Positions 35,620-46,253 of a stretch of DNA of 64,000 bases are shown here, piece by piece; position 1 is the first letter of the stretch, and each line of letters starts with the position of its first letter. Made by a program: the position numbers and the translations under genes. Source of the DNA: Enoplolaimus lenunculus (lineage: Eukaryota > Nematoda > Enoplea > Enoplida > Thoracostomopsidae); NCBI GenBank assembly GCA_030248215.1, contig JASANG010004100.1, positions 124,001 to 188,000 on the forward strand, written 5' to 3'. Under the pieces are notes generated by a model that ran no database searches, was not told where the DNA came from, and was given only the letters and a program-made list of their open reading frames with translations.

Positions 35620-36326
35620 AGGGGGCCTTGGAACCTTAAAAAATCGAATTTTTCAAAAATTCAAATTTCGGCGTGAAGTGATTGGAGGAAGTCATTAGAA
35701 GGTCAAATATGCAAACCTTTTTTAAATCCAACAGTTTTTGGGCAAACACGCGGGCTGGGCGTAACGGAAAAGACAACGCCGCAGGTGCAGGTGGGGTGCT
35801 ACTTTGCAAACTCACTAAAATTGCATTTGGCGTCTCGCTCACGATGTTTCTTTTATTATTTTAGCACGGCCCAAAATCTACGGTCCCTTCGTTTTTGGAT
35901 CATACCGTTGTCATCTTGGTCTATATAAAAACTGTTCTTTTTGCTCGTACAACAACAGACATATCTGTTAAGATATTCTAGGCTTATTTCTCAACAGTAA
36001 ACATGGCAAAATACATTTATGTTTATTTATTCTCGTAGATCCAAACCGGTGCAAAACAACTCCAAAGCATCTTTTAATTAGCTTATGAACAACCTCCTGT
36101 GGTTTAATCAGAAAATTAATCAGATAATGAGCTACGAGACGTAACGATTTCAATCACGGCAAACATGGTTTTCATGTTTGCTATATGTTTTCGCATCATG
36201 TACTTACAGTTCCGTTTCGGTTCTATATTGAATGCTTTTTTCAGTTTAAAACCTAAGAAGACCATATTTATGCCCTGAAAATGGTGTTGAATGATTAAGT
36301 AAAAAAATGTTGCCTTTTTTGCTTCA

Positions 36327-36610
36327 ATATCTGGGACACTGAAGCTTTTTTGGCTTCTGTATCCAGGATACGGAAGAAGTTTTTCTTCACTGTTCGGGAC
36401 ACTGAAGCCATAAAATCTTCAGTATGCGGGACACTGAAGCCAGAAATGCTCCAGTGTGCAGGATACTGAAGACAAAAAGCTTCAATGTCCAGGACACTGA
36501 AGCATTTTTGGCTTCAGTATCCTGTACACTAAAGCATTTTTGGCTTCAGTATCTTAAGTGTCATGGATGCTGAACACAAAAATGCTTCAGTTTCCATGAC
36601 ACTAACCGTC
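36327..36610. repeat. Tandem palindromic repeat of GGACACTGAAGC
   Basis: GGACACTGAAGC and its inverse GCTTCAGTGTCC alternate about every 25 bp (around ten half-units) with AT-rich spacers such as ATTTTTGGC. The array can fold into many nested hairpins. Confidence 0.85.
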
Positions 36611-36689
36611 CAAAAGTCACCTGGTGTACGCATGTTATTGTGGAAATTGCATCAGAGCATCAGATGCTTCACAGACGTGTTAGCTTCTC

Positions 36690-36790
36690 GAATCCTAACG
36701 TCAAGCTCGTTTAAGACATATCACTGTAAGTCTATTACCATCCTAGCGGTCGCAGTTCAAATCCTAGCATGAAGTTAAGGTTTAGACAAA
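36690..36790 (+). repeat. tRNA-derived SINE-like repeat, copy 1
   Basis: AACGTCAAGCTCGTTTAAGA ... GCAGTTCAAATCCTAGCATG shares both blocks with 42432-42540, including the B-box-like GTTCAAATCC. A 41-bp foldback-arm relative of 14897 precedes it. Confidence 0.5.
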
Positions 36791-37196
36791 ACGAAAAATA
36801 GTCATGGTTAAGCAGTTTGGCGAATTTGCCATTTTACTAATGTTTTTTGTATAAAATTGCTTATTGGGGTTTAACAAATGACATTTGCTGGATTCTGGTG
36901 CCAACTGCACTGTGTTGTCAAACGCAGCATATGATTTAGCGAGGGTTCACTGTACAAGTACGTTGATATGAAGGAGCTATAAGGTACACATGATACATTT
37001 GCCAAAAGTTGAAAATTAAAGCCGTCTTAAGAGGCAAGGGTACTAGATTTGAAACAAGCTTTAGCAAAGCTGTTCTTAACTAAATTTTTTAAAATAAAAT
37101 ACACTTCAATTCACATATGAATTTTTTATTTTAAACAGTCGATTCCTGAAATAGCACAGTCGAGGTTGATGCTATAAGGATGCTAGAACGACTATG

Positions 37197-37416
37197 TACA
37201 CTGTAAATTTCAGTGAGTTGATTTTAACTCAGAATGAGTTGAATAACTCAGTCTGAGTTAGGACTATTAGAACTAAGAATTTTGAGCTCATTTAATTCAT
37301 TCTGAGTTAGTTAATCAACTCAACCAGAGTCAACTTAATGTTCACTGATATTAAATCAGAAATAACCAACTCGCTGGCTGAATCGATTAATCAACTCATT
37401 GGAATTTTACAGTGTA
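37197..37416. mobile_element. 220-bp palindromic MITE (TACACTGTAAATTTC ends)
   Basis: Left TACACTGTAAATTTCAGTGA then GTTGATT; right AATCAACTCATTGGAATTTT then ACAGTGTA. The interior alternates AACTCAG and CTGAGTT. Ends in TA, as in Tc1/mariner MITEs. Confidence 0.85.
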
Positions 37417-38289
37417 AACTTTCAAATTAGAGCCAATAACAGACTTATAGTTTTCAATTGTGACAACTTAGCTTACCTATACTTATGCGCGTTCACATTA
37501 TAATTGGGGCAGCCCGGAACACGTTTTGTCCATGTTGATGATTAATAGAGGACAACATAAAACGAAATGTTGCGATTATAACAGCGAGCATGGAGCATAA
37601 AATAAAAATGTCGATATTCACATACAAATCATTGATCTCAAGGAATCATCGTACACAAATAGTCATGTGTTTAAAATTGTAAAATTACTTTTCAATTCAA
37701 AAAGAGGAAAAGGTGGGGGGCCGAACCCTTCAGACCCCGGTGCTTACGCCTATGACTGCCAGGAATAATAGTAGTAATTGTATCGTTTTAGACAATTCGC
37801 GAGCGAAAACATAAAACTTGACAAAACTGGCGAACGAATCGAGCGACCAGCTACTTGTACCTTTGGTATTAAATCACTTTTCAGCAGTGTCAAAATTTCG
37901 ACGCAGGTTCCGGTAAAAGTAAAAGTTCGTTCGTAATATAAGGACAATTTTGAATACATTAATTGCTAAAAGTTCTCGAAAAGAAAGAGTAATGACAAAA
38001 TGTTTTGGCAACACTTGACAGATGATAGTCCAAAGTGAGTACATCCATCATCATTTTTCATTACTTGATTTCATGTCACCTCTGGCTTTTGTTGCGGCTG
38101 CGGCAAAATTTCTTTGAATTTCGGCTCCTGCTCCGGTTTTGTTAAATATTCGGTTGCAAATGGCACCATGGTATCAAATGCTACTGTAGGTTACTAATAT
38201 ATTTCTGCAACTTTAGCAAAAATTCGTTCACCATATTTGGCTTTAAATACCAGTAAAACGTACACTTGACTCTGGGTCGTCATTAAATT

Positions 38290-38454
38290 CAGGCCCGTAA
38301 CCAGCTCACCTTGCTAGGGAGGGGCTAAAACATTGTTCAGGAGCGGTATTCAAGGGTTTTCAACGAGTTACAAGAAAGGTTAAAAATTCTCCAGGAAAGC
38401 GCAAAATTTATCCAGGGGCTGCTGAGCCCCTGGCCCCCTTCTTGGCTACGGCCT
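38290..38454. mobile_element. hAT-like CAGGCCCGTAGCC repeat, copy 2
   Basis: CAGGCCCGTAACCAGCTCAC at the left, GAGTTACAAGAAAGGTTAAA inside, and GCCCCTGGCCCCCTTCTTGG then CTACGGCCT at the right. Confidence 0.8.
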
Positions 38455-38825
38455 CGATTAAATTACATAGTTGTCGGAAGTGTTTGCGAAAACACTACAA
38501 TATTTACTTGAATTATCAACATAGCAAACTGGAAGTCATGCCATGCGTTGTTATCCTCAATACCACAGTTTCCGTGCATGGCTAAAAGGTTTGAGCGAGT
38601 TAAGATTAATATACACAGGTGAAAACTTAAAAGAAATTTCAATCGATATTTCATGCTTTTATCACGTCACAAACCTGCGTTTTGCTTTGATTTTACCTGG
38701 AACTAATTATTCAGCCAACAGTTGTTTCGTATGACATTTTACATTAATACACAAGCATTCATGTTTGACCTCGATCGTTATCAAAGTGGATGCAAGTTTC
38801 AATTGTCAACCTTTATTTTAACTAG

Positions 38826-38998
38826 TTTGCAGGCTTTGCGAAATGCGCAAAACTTAGCGAAAGCACCACAATTTCTTGGAAAATTTTCTTTTCATAGAAC
38901 AATCACGTGTATTTCTTAAGAAATTATTGTAAACAAAAAGTAACGCTGGAAAGTTGCCCACAATTCGTATGTAGGGCGTTCCAGCTTTAATATATAGA
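38826..38998. repeat. Dispersed repeat ending GGCGTTCCAGCTTTAATAT, copy 2
   Basis: GCGAAATGCGCAAAACTTAG, TTTTCATAGAACAATCACGT and AAAGTAACGCTGGAAAGTTG match copies at 13150 and 57890. Confidence 0.75.
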
Positions 38999-39882
38999 TA
39001 ATAGTGCAGACAGTGTGCTAACATTTTTATTGTGCTAATTAGCTTGTTTACTGAGTGCGTCTGAGAGAATCGAATACATAAAAAGTAACTAACATACTTA
39101 TGTCTTGGGAACCGATATTCAAAACTGATAAAGAATAGGGAAGGAAACCCATAATTTAAGCGTGCGAGAAAGCCGAGGTAATTTTCGTTCCATAATGAAA
39201 GATTTTAGTTCTGCTTATTAATTTTTCTCAAAATTTGAAGTTCCTTCAGACTTAGAATTTTGCCGCCAAAATTCGAAGTTACCGACAAAATTTGAATTTC
39301 TCGCTATAATTTTAAAGCTTTCCCAACAAAATTTAATTTTTTTCGCCCAAATTGAAATTTCCCGCCAAAATATAAATTTTTGACAAGACTTTAAATTTCA
39401 AGAAAGAATGCGACTCTTCGCGCTAAAATTTGAATTTTCCAGCTAAAATGTATTTTTTTGCGCCAAAATTTGTATTTTCTCGTCAAAATTTAAATTACTC
39501 GCACAGTTCAAATCTAACGGAAAAATTACCTAAGTCCACACACAACTGTGCGCGAATTTTGAATCTGTCCGCTATTCCGTTGCCAAATGTCCACTAATTT
39601 GTTTCGTAAGTGATAGGATGAAAATTGCTTTCTATAAGCAGTATGGGTATATATAGCGTGTATTCAAAGCGGCAGGATCGTGCATGTCTCATCGCTAACT
39701 CTGGTTACAACAGATCTTGTTTAATCTTGGGCGGATCACGCTTAACCTTCGGTTGAACTCTGCCAGTTGCTCATAGGTATCGTAACGGTAGACCAAGGCT
39801 AAGCGATTATGTAATCTCAGTCCTACAGTGAAAAAGTAGGCAATGTTTCCTTGAACAAAAAGAAATAAGTGTGGGTTAAAGG

Positions 39883-39960
39883 CGAGTCACCGACTGAGAG
39901 CTATTTTGGGCAGGAACATTGTGGGTCGCCGACTGAGAGCTATTTTGGGCACGGACATTC
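39883..39960. repeat. 39-bp tandem pair
   Basis: GTCACCGACTGAGAGCTATT and GTCGCCGACTGAGAGCTATT open two units with TTGGGCAGGAACATT and TTGGGCACGGACATT. A TATATATA box lies at 39647 and AATAAA near 40128, so the surrounding 500 bp may be a transcribed non-coding or LTR-like unit. Confidence 0.7.
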
Positions 39961-40330
39961 GCGTATAAAAACAAAACGTCCCCGGATAAAGCGTGAGGCC
40001 AAGTACTCACAGAAATTTTGCACCCACTTAAACATCTCCGGCCCACATTTCAAGTGACTTACAAACTGTAGTCGAAACAACAACTTATTGAGTAGAGATA
40101 CAAGACCTTTGGTTGTTTTAGTGCTGAAATAAATACATTGAACCGAAAATCAGTTTAAAACCGTTATAGAAAATACGTTAACAATGAATTGCACTTTGAA
40201 GTTTTCAACCGGTTCATTGTTCATGTGTTTGATGTTCCACGTTGTGTTGTTCGCCACATTGGAACCAACATCCGCCATGTCACTTGAAGCCGCCATACGT
40301 TAGTGTTTCTCGGTTTTGAATTCAAAATTT

Positions 40331-40477
40331 GGCCCGTGTTACATTTAGGGCCGTCCCGGTTTCTGGTGGATCTGTAAATGAGTATGCATTTACATTCTAG
40401 ACTACAGTTTTTGTGCTTAGGCTTAGGCTTAGGAATACGCTTAATCTACTGTTACGGCCCTAAAAGTAACGTTGGCC
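40331..40477 (+). mobile_element. TTAGGC-bearing TIR element, type B, compact
   Basis: GGCCCGTGTTACATTTAGGG then CCGTCCCGGTTTCTGGTGGA; core TTCTAGACTACAGTTTTTGT; three TTAGGC units; right end ACGGCCCTAAAAGTAACGTT then GGCC. AAAATTT flanks both sides (likely target duplication). Confidence 0.9.
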
Positions 40478-40491
40478 GAAAATTTTAATGT

Positions 40492-40698
40492 TCAAGTCAT
40501 AGAGCGTGGTAGTTTTTTTTTTGTAATTTTCGTAAGGACAGTTTTTACATTATCAATATTTAGTAATTGCTTGGACCATCCGTGATGGTTCCATTTCACA
40601 CTGGTGCACGTACCGGCCGGCCTCTTAGGTTTAGATAACAAGTTTCTAAACGATACATATTTTGAAATAAAACTCGCCGTTATTGCAAATTGACGCAT
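40492..40698 (-). CDS. Possible 68-aa ORF, mitochondrial-targeting-like N-terminus
   Basis: The ATG at 40698 is bounded by an in-frame TAG six bases upstream. The first part (MRQFAITASFISKYVSFRNL, then LSKPKRPAGTCTSVKWNHHG and WSKQLLN) is basic, lacks acidic residues and looks like a transit peptide followed by a compact sequence. The tail after ID is lysine-rich and low-complexity, so a splice or artefact near 40560 is possible. It is squeezed between two repeats (40331-40477 and 40795-41469). No family recognised; it may be a first exon or chance. Confidence 0.3.
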   Translation of the reverse strand: MRQFAITASFISKYVSFRNLLSKPKRPAGTCTSVKWNHHGWSKQLLNIDNVKTVLTKITKKKLPRSMT

Positions 40699-40794
40699 TT
40701 TCTATGCTTTATAAACATTTTGGGTTTTCGACAAATTCATTTTTAAACATTAACCAACCGTGTATAAAATTTGCCTAAAATTAAATTTTTAGGA

Positions 40795-41469
40795 TTGCGC
40801 TATACTTTTTTTGCGATTCGGCGTCGTCCGTCACCCGTACGGCACCGTCCGTCGACACCGTGCGGTATCATACGTAAATAACTCCCGTACGATAACGTAT
40901 GATGCCGGACGGTGAAAGACGGAGACGGTGACGGACGGCACCGTACGGGTGACGCACGGTGACGGACGGTGTTGTGCGGGTAACTCACAGTGACGGACGG
41001 CGCCGTACGGGTGACGCACGGTGACGAACGGCGCCGTAGAGGTGACGCACGGTGACGGACGGCAACGTACGGGTGACGCACGGTGACGGCCGGTGTTGTG
41101 CGGGTAACTCACAGTGACGGACGGCGCCGTAAGGGTGACGCACTGTGACGTACGGCGCCGAGAGGGACGCACGGTGACGGACGGCAACGTACGGGTGACG
41201 CACGGTGACGGCCGGTGTTGTGCGGGTAACTCACAGTGACGGACGGCGCCGTACGGGTGACGCACGGTGACGGACGGCAACGTACGTGTGACGCACGGTG
41301 ACGGCCGGTGTTGTGCGGGTAACTCACAGGACGGACACGGGTGACGCACGGGACGACGGTGTTGTGGGGAACCTGACGGACGGCGCCGTATGGGTGACGC
41401 ACGGTGACGGACGGTGTTGTGCGGGTAACTCACAGTGACGGACGGCGCCGGACGTCAAGTATAGCGCAA
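40795..41469. mobile_element. 675-bp TIR element carrying a GGTGACGGACGG minisatellite
   Basis: Ends TTGCGCTATACTT and AAGTATAGCGCAA are perfect 13-bp inverted copies. A unique lead-in is followed by about ten units built from GGTGACGGACGGCGCCGTAC, GGGTGACGCACGGTGACGG and GTGTTGTGCGGGTAACTCAC in higher-order order. The GC content is far above the surroundings. ORFs up to 200 aa over it are repeat translations. Confidence 0.9.
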
Positions 41470-41706
41470 CCATTAGCCGATCGTTGATTTTTCAATACAA
41501 GTTAATGTTTACTTTATTTGGTTTTATTTTCAGATGGGCCAATGCCTGGTGGAATGCAGACATCAGCTCGCACTTTTGATGAAAAAGGTACCGATTCAGA
41601 AAATACCGCACACTAAACGTGTGTTTATTGAAAGCGAATATAAAATTTACGACCGTGTCGCTAATATATACTGAAAGCAAAGGACATTAAAAGTTACAAT
41701 TTTTGT

Positions 41707-41963
41707 AAGGGCAGTGGTGAGAGTCTCTTGGTTTGCCAACATTTTGAGTGACCGATCACTGGTAGCGCCTCTTGGGAAATTGGTACTGTTTGGTAAAACT
41801 TCTTTCAAATTTAGTCGACTTTACAAAAAGTTTCGCGGTACAGTTAATAACAAAACAAACGTTTACACTGCAGAATTTTCTCATTTCTTTTGTATCAGAA
41901 AGACATACGTTTTATTTAACTGGGTAGATATTTAAATTGCATAAGTTTGTTGCGCTTTGCGTA
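41707..41963 (+). repeat. 257-bp direct repeat, copy 1
   Basis: By eye it is identical to 44500-44756, from AAGGGCAGTGGTGAGAGTCT to TTTGTTGCGCTTTGCGTA, with no indel. The repeats bracket about 2.5 kb. Confidence 0.95.
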
Positions 41964-41996
41964 TGAAATATTTTGATATTTGTTTGTTACACTGGC

Positions 41997-42116
41997 TAGT
42001 GTATAGAACAGAACCGTGACAGTAGTATAAAAAGAATCCTATGCCTAAACCTGAGCATAGTCTAACAATGAGCTTACACCTATGATCAAGCGTAGGCAAA
42101 GAATTTGTCTACTGGC
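41997..42116 (-). mobile_element. Degraded TTAGGC element, type A
   Basis: AGTGTATAGAACAGAACCGT then GACAGTAGTATAAAAAGAAT and drifted GCCTAAACC/GAGCATAG units. A stray GAACAGGACCGTACCG at 42263 may be its far end. Confidence 0.6.
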
Positions 42117-42431
42117 CGTTTATATTTAAAACTTTAAAACTATGATCATGTCAGGCCAAAAATATTTTACACTTATTTTGTATTTTTATTTGTAATTTGT
42201 AATTTTAAAACTTTAAACAATACCTTAATGGATATTTTCAGTTTCACACTGGGAACAATAGAACAGGACCGTACCGAGGATTTTAGTTTTAACCTCTTCT
42301 CACACTGAGTTGCCCATAGGCAACTCAGCGCAGTGTATATACGTTAAATAATATATATCGCACAGTGTTTAACAATTGTAACACGTAGACATAGTACTAA
42401 ATCACCACAAGACGTGAGAGCCCCCTCGGGC

Positions 42432-42540
42432 TCGAGCGTCAAGCTCCTACAGCTGAGTGGTGATGGTATACGCCTCCCACTCCAGTCACAGGAGTTCGAA
42501 TCCTAGCATAAAAGTAGGTCTCCGGAGAAATAGGAAATAT
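42432..42540 (+). repeat. tRNA-derived SINE-like repeat, copy 2
   Basis: CAGCTGAGTGGTGATGGTAT is A-box-like and GGAGTTCGAATCCTAGCA is B-box-like, with spacing near that of a tRNA. The stems do not pair well enough for a working tRNA. Confidence 0.55.
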
Positions 42541-42837
42541 TCATGTGATAAAGGATTAAGCGAAAAATTTTCAGTTTACTATCTTTAAACCACAAATAGT
42601 TATATTTTAGAGTCCGAATTTCAACAGGTTTGCATAAAAGTAATCTTCTCGTGGTTTAAGATTTCGAACAGTGATATATCTCCCTATTCTTTTCCCTAAA
42701 TACGCCCTTGAAACTATTAGGGCATATTCTAAGAAATAGACGATTTTTAGTAAACCTTCTTACGCTTTAAAGAACCGAGCCAAAGTTGCAGAGGCATACT
42801 ACATTACTGCTCCAAAACCTATGGGATCAGGCCCGTA

Positions 42838-42960
42838 GCCAGCACAAAAATTTTCAGAAGGGGCATTTGAGAGTTTTTGAAATGAGTTACAAGCAAGGTT
42901 GAAAATTTTCTTAGTATGACCAAAATTTTTCAAAGGGGAGTGACCCTCCCTGGCCCCCTT
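42838..42960. mobile_element. hAT-like CAGGCCCGTAGCC repeat, copy 3, truncated
   Basis: CAGGCCCGTAGCCAGCACAA, GAGTTACAAGCAAGGTTGAA, and CCTCCCTGGCCCCCTTAG without the final CTACGGGCCTG. Confidence 0.75.
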
Positions 42961-43559
42961 AGTTATTGTGATTAAACTTGAAGGCTTACCGTGACAGAAT
43001 ACCTCAGATTAAACTTGATAGCTTACCGTGACAGAATACCTCAAATTGTCTCATAGCATTTTGTTCGTTGCGCTCGCGCGGTCTTTCACAAAGCTCTAAA
43101 TCTGCAATCCCTTCGTGAAATATTGCTGAAATGGCACCCAACTAGAAATGAAATTGCACCAAATTTCTGTGTGATTTACCATCGTTTCTGAAGTATCGCC
43201 TATCGGAAATTTTTGGTTCCGCATGTGGCATCAGGACCAAAAAAGTGAATGGACATAGTGTTTGTCTTAGTTGTAGCTTGCATTGTATATATGCATCCGG
43301 AAGTTTGTATCCGTTTGCAGTCTTAAACAAAAAAATTTTTCTCCGACCCTGGGATTTTATGTGCCAGAGCCTCCGTCAAACTAATTTTAGTTTTTATAAA
43401 ATTTTTTTAAACTTCACTAAAATGTGTTATTTTGAAAGCATAAAATTTTAAGCCAATGTTACTTGTAGGAGCCTCCCGTTTTACCGCGGGAAAGCAAGAT
43501 ACAGGAGTGTACGGGATAAATTAATATGCGCCTGCCGACAGCATTACGGGCAGCTAGAA

Positions 43560-44070
43560 AAATATGTCTGTTACAATTTTTCGCTGGGAAAACGCGAAAA
43601 CGGAATAGGTTTGTTTAGGGCAAATGGAAAAACGGGACAGCTGCAATTTTTCGCAGAGAAAACGGGGAAACGGAATAGGTTTGTTTCGGGTAAATTGAAA
43701 ATGGGGCAGCTGCAATTTTACACTAGCAAAACGGGACTGGTTTGTTTCGAGCGAACGGGAAAACGGGACTGCAGCAAATTTTCGGTGGGAAAACGGAAAA
43801 GGTTTGTTTCGGGTATAAAGTTGGAAAACGGGACAGCTGCAATTTTACACTAGCAAAACGGGACAGGTTTATTTCGGTCAAATGAGAAATGGGGACAGTT
43901 CCTTTTTTGCTGGGAAAGCGGAAAATTCGAGCAGGTATGTTTCGGGCAAATGGAAAAAAGGGACAGCTGACAATATGTCGCTGGGAAAACATAGAAACGA
44001 AAGAGGTTTGTTTCTTGCAAATGGGAAAACGGGACAGCTGCAAATTTTCGGTGGGAACACAGGACAATGG
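43560..44070. repeat. Minisatellite built on GGGAAAACGGGACAGCTGCA
   Basis: About eight imperfect units of 55-65 bp, with GGTTTGTTTCGGGCAAATGG, AAAACGGGACAGCTGCAATT and TTCGCTGGGAAAACGG as recurring words. It lies between the two 257-bp repeats. Confidence 0.85.
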
Positions 44071-44499
44071 GACACAAATCAAATTCTTTTCAGATTGTAC
44101 AAAATTTGTTCGATCAGTGGAGGGGGAACAAAGATTTTTGTGCTTGTTGTGCGCTACCTGTCACTTCCCTTTGTACCTGCTTGCGGCTTTGACTGCCACA
44201 GATGATTTGCATATCACTGCATTATAATACCATTATAAACTGCGCATTTTCGTCGTTCAAAACACGGGTAGATTTCAAATTTTCTGAACGAGGCATGCGG
44301 AATGGATCGTAAAATCAATTTTAGTCACAATGTCCAGGTCGAGTCTGTTTGGGAGTGGGACGCCAGCAGAATTTGAGGGAAATGGTGCCCCGATGACCAT
44401 GACGTTTTCTTTGCGAAACGAGATATTGAACGAGCTATTTTCGCAGGAAAAACAAAACGGGACTGCAATATTTTTGCTGAGATTGATTTTATCGGGGGG

Positions 44500-44756
44500 A
44501 AGGGCAGTGGTGAGAGTCTCTTGGTTTGCCAACATTTTGAGTGACCGATCACTGGTAGCGCCTCTTGGGAAATTGGTACTGTTTGGTAAAACTTCTTTCA
44601 AATTTAGTCGACTTTACAAAAAGTTTCGCGGTACAGTTAATAACAAAACAAACGTTTACACTGCAGAATTTTCTCATTTCTTTTGTATCAGAAAGACATA
44701 CGTTTTATTTAACTGGGTAGATATTTAAATTGCATAAGTTTGTTGCGCTTTGCGTA
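44500..44756 (+). repeat. 257-bp direct repeat, copy 2
   Basis: Identical to 41707-41963. It ends 36 bp before the acceptor of the exon at 44793. Confidence 0.95.
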
Positions 44757-44792
44757 CAAGCCCTTCTAAAAGCCTAATCAAATTTCAGTTAT

Positions 44793-45022
44793 CGAGTTTG
44801 CCAGTTCTTCCGCGCTCTCAAAATGTTTCGCATTCACTAAACGTAAAAAAACCCACCGAATACTTATTATTTAAAGAATGTCAATATTTATTTGCCTATA
44901 AATCTGATTCATTGCTGAATTTTATTGCAGATATCTTCAATGACAAAGATCAAGCAAGTAGTGAACTCAAAAGAAACGAAGACTACTTCAAAATGCTTGG
45001 GTTGCGATACGACCATAAATGA
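44793..45022 (+). CDS. 3'-terminal exon of an unrecognised gene
   Basis: An acceptor (AAATTTCAG) at 44792 opens a phase-0 frame of 75 residues ending in TGA at 45020-45022. The sequence reads LSSLPVLPRSQNVSHSLNVK, then KPTEYLLFKECQYLFAYKSD, SLLNFIADIFNDKDQASSEL and KRNEDYFKMLGLRYDHK. The composition is protein-like (mixed charged and hydrophobic, amphipathic C-terminal half), unlike nearby repeat ORFs. A candidate partner is a 54-bp exon at 41534-41587 (TATTTTCAG acceptor, AAAAAG|GTACCG donor), whose phase-0 reading is MGQCLVECRHQLALLMKK. The joined frame would be open, but nothing further upstream is secure. A 257-bp exact repeat ends 36 bases upstream of the acceptor. Function unknown. Confidence 0.5.
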
Positions 45023-46029
45023 CGTACAAAGTTTAAACCCTGACCTGGTATTTGAAATCATAACCAAACTGACCAGTTAAAAAATAATCAGCGGCGTATA
45101 CTGGCGAAGAAACGGTATATGCCTTCCCGAAATATATTTAAAAGCAAAAAAATAAATCACAATGAACAGGATTTAGAATAAGCTTATATGAATCATGTTA
45201 AAGGGTCCAAAAATTTTATATGGAGTTGGGCACAAATTGAAAATTTTGGCAATACACGCTCGAACAATTTTATATAAATAAGTTAGAATAATATGCCAAT
45301 TTTTCTTAAGTTTTCGAATGAGAAAAAATTTCAATGCCGAAAATGCCGGAAAATCCGTTGAAAAAATATATACCGGATTTCTTACAGGAACCGGATAGTG
45401 AACAATACCGGATTTCGCTACCGGAACCGGAATTCTGATTGTACTCTGCCTGCAGTATAACAGTTCTGGCTGTCCTGCTTGGTGGAAAAATAAAAGTTGT
45501 GTTCGTCAAATAAAGTGAAGGAACTGAAATTTTTGAGGGTTAATGGTGATCAAGATTTATCAGCACACTGTTGGGTTTGGAAACGTTTTAATAAATACAA
45601 CAAGACTGAAATTTATTAGCTTTCCTTTTGGCTTTGCTGTGGGCTAAAGCTCATGTGCATATTACCCATGCTTTAGGCTTACCTTTATGTTTAAGAAAAG
45701 GCTTAGCTAAACTATGTTTTTGACTACATAAGCTTTTCCCTATAACACTAAGCGTGAGCCTCAGCCTTGACTTTAATGGACGTGAAAAAAGTGCGCAAGA
45801 CCTTACATGACTGTGCTTTTCCGCTGTCAACCATCTTAATTTAAGGGCCGTATCTGTAGATTAAGCATATTACTAAGCATAAGCGTTGAAAAAAGTGTAA
45901 CCTGAAGCCTAAAAGCGAAATCCTAAAGTTTAAGCTTAAGCACAAAATGTGATGGTGTTCAGAGGAAGTCGAAATCATAATGCAAACACGCGCAGATTGG
46001 AACAGGAAGTATATATCTATCATTCACAC

Positions 46030-46253
46030 TTTCGTAAAATATACGCTTAACCAAATTTATTCCTTACACAAATTTGATTGTTGTTTGTACATGTTTTACA
46101 TTGTAAAAAGTTAAACTTTAAAGGGCCATAACTATTAAACCGGAGACCGTGTAACGCTAAAAATGGCATCGTTGAACTCAACACGTCGAAATCTATAAAA
46201 TGTACTATTTTTTATTAAATTCCTAGGGGGTCCATGTTCCGCACTTCCGCCTT
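46030..46253. mobile_element. Half copy of the TIR element seen at 7410-7861
   Basis: Shares TTTATTCCTTACACAAATTT, AATGGCATCGTTGAACTCAA and CGTCGAAATCTATAAAATG, and ends at GGTCCATGTTCCGCACTTCC. Confidence 0.8.

Noticed and set aside
38563-38613. Possible plus-strand exon FPCMAKRFERVKINIH
   Set aside because: Splice signals exist on both sides, but it cannot be joined in phase to the exons at 41534 or 44793.
40800-41433. 200-aa and shorter minus-strand ORFs
   Set aside because: They are by-products of the GC-rich minisatellite inside the TIR element.
42434-42510. tRNA gene
   Set aside because: B-box-like GTTCGAATCC is present, but the T and acceptor stems do not pair. It is better explained as a SINE-type relic, with a second copy at 36690.
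43611-44227. Several ORFs of 65-119 aa on both strands
   Set aside because: Produced by the ACGGGACAGCTGC minisatellite; open in many frames at once.
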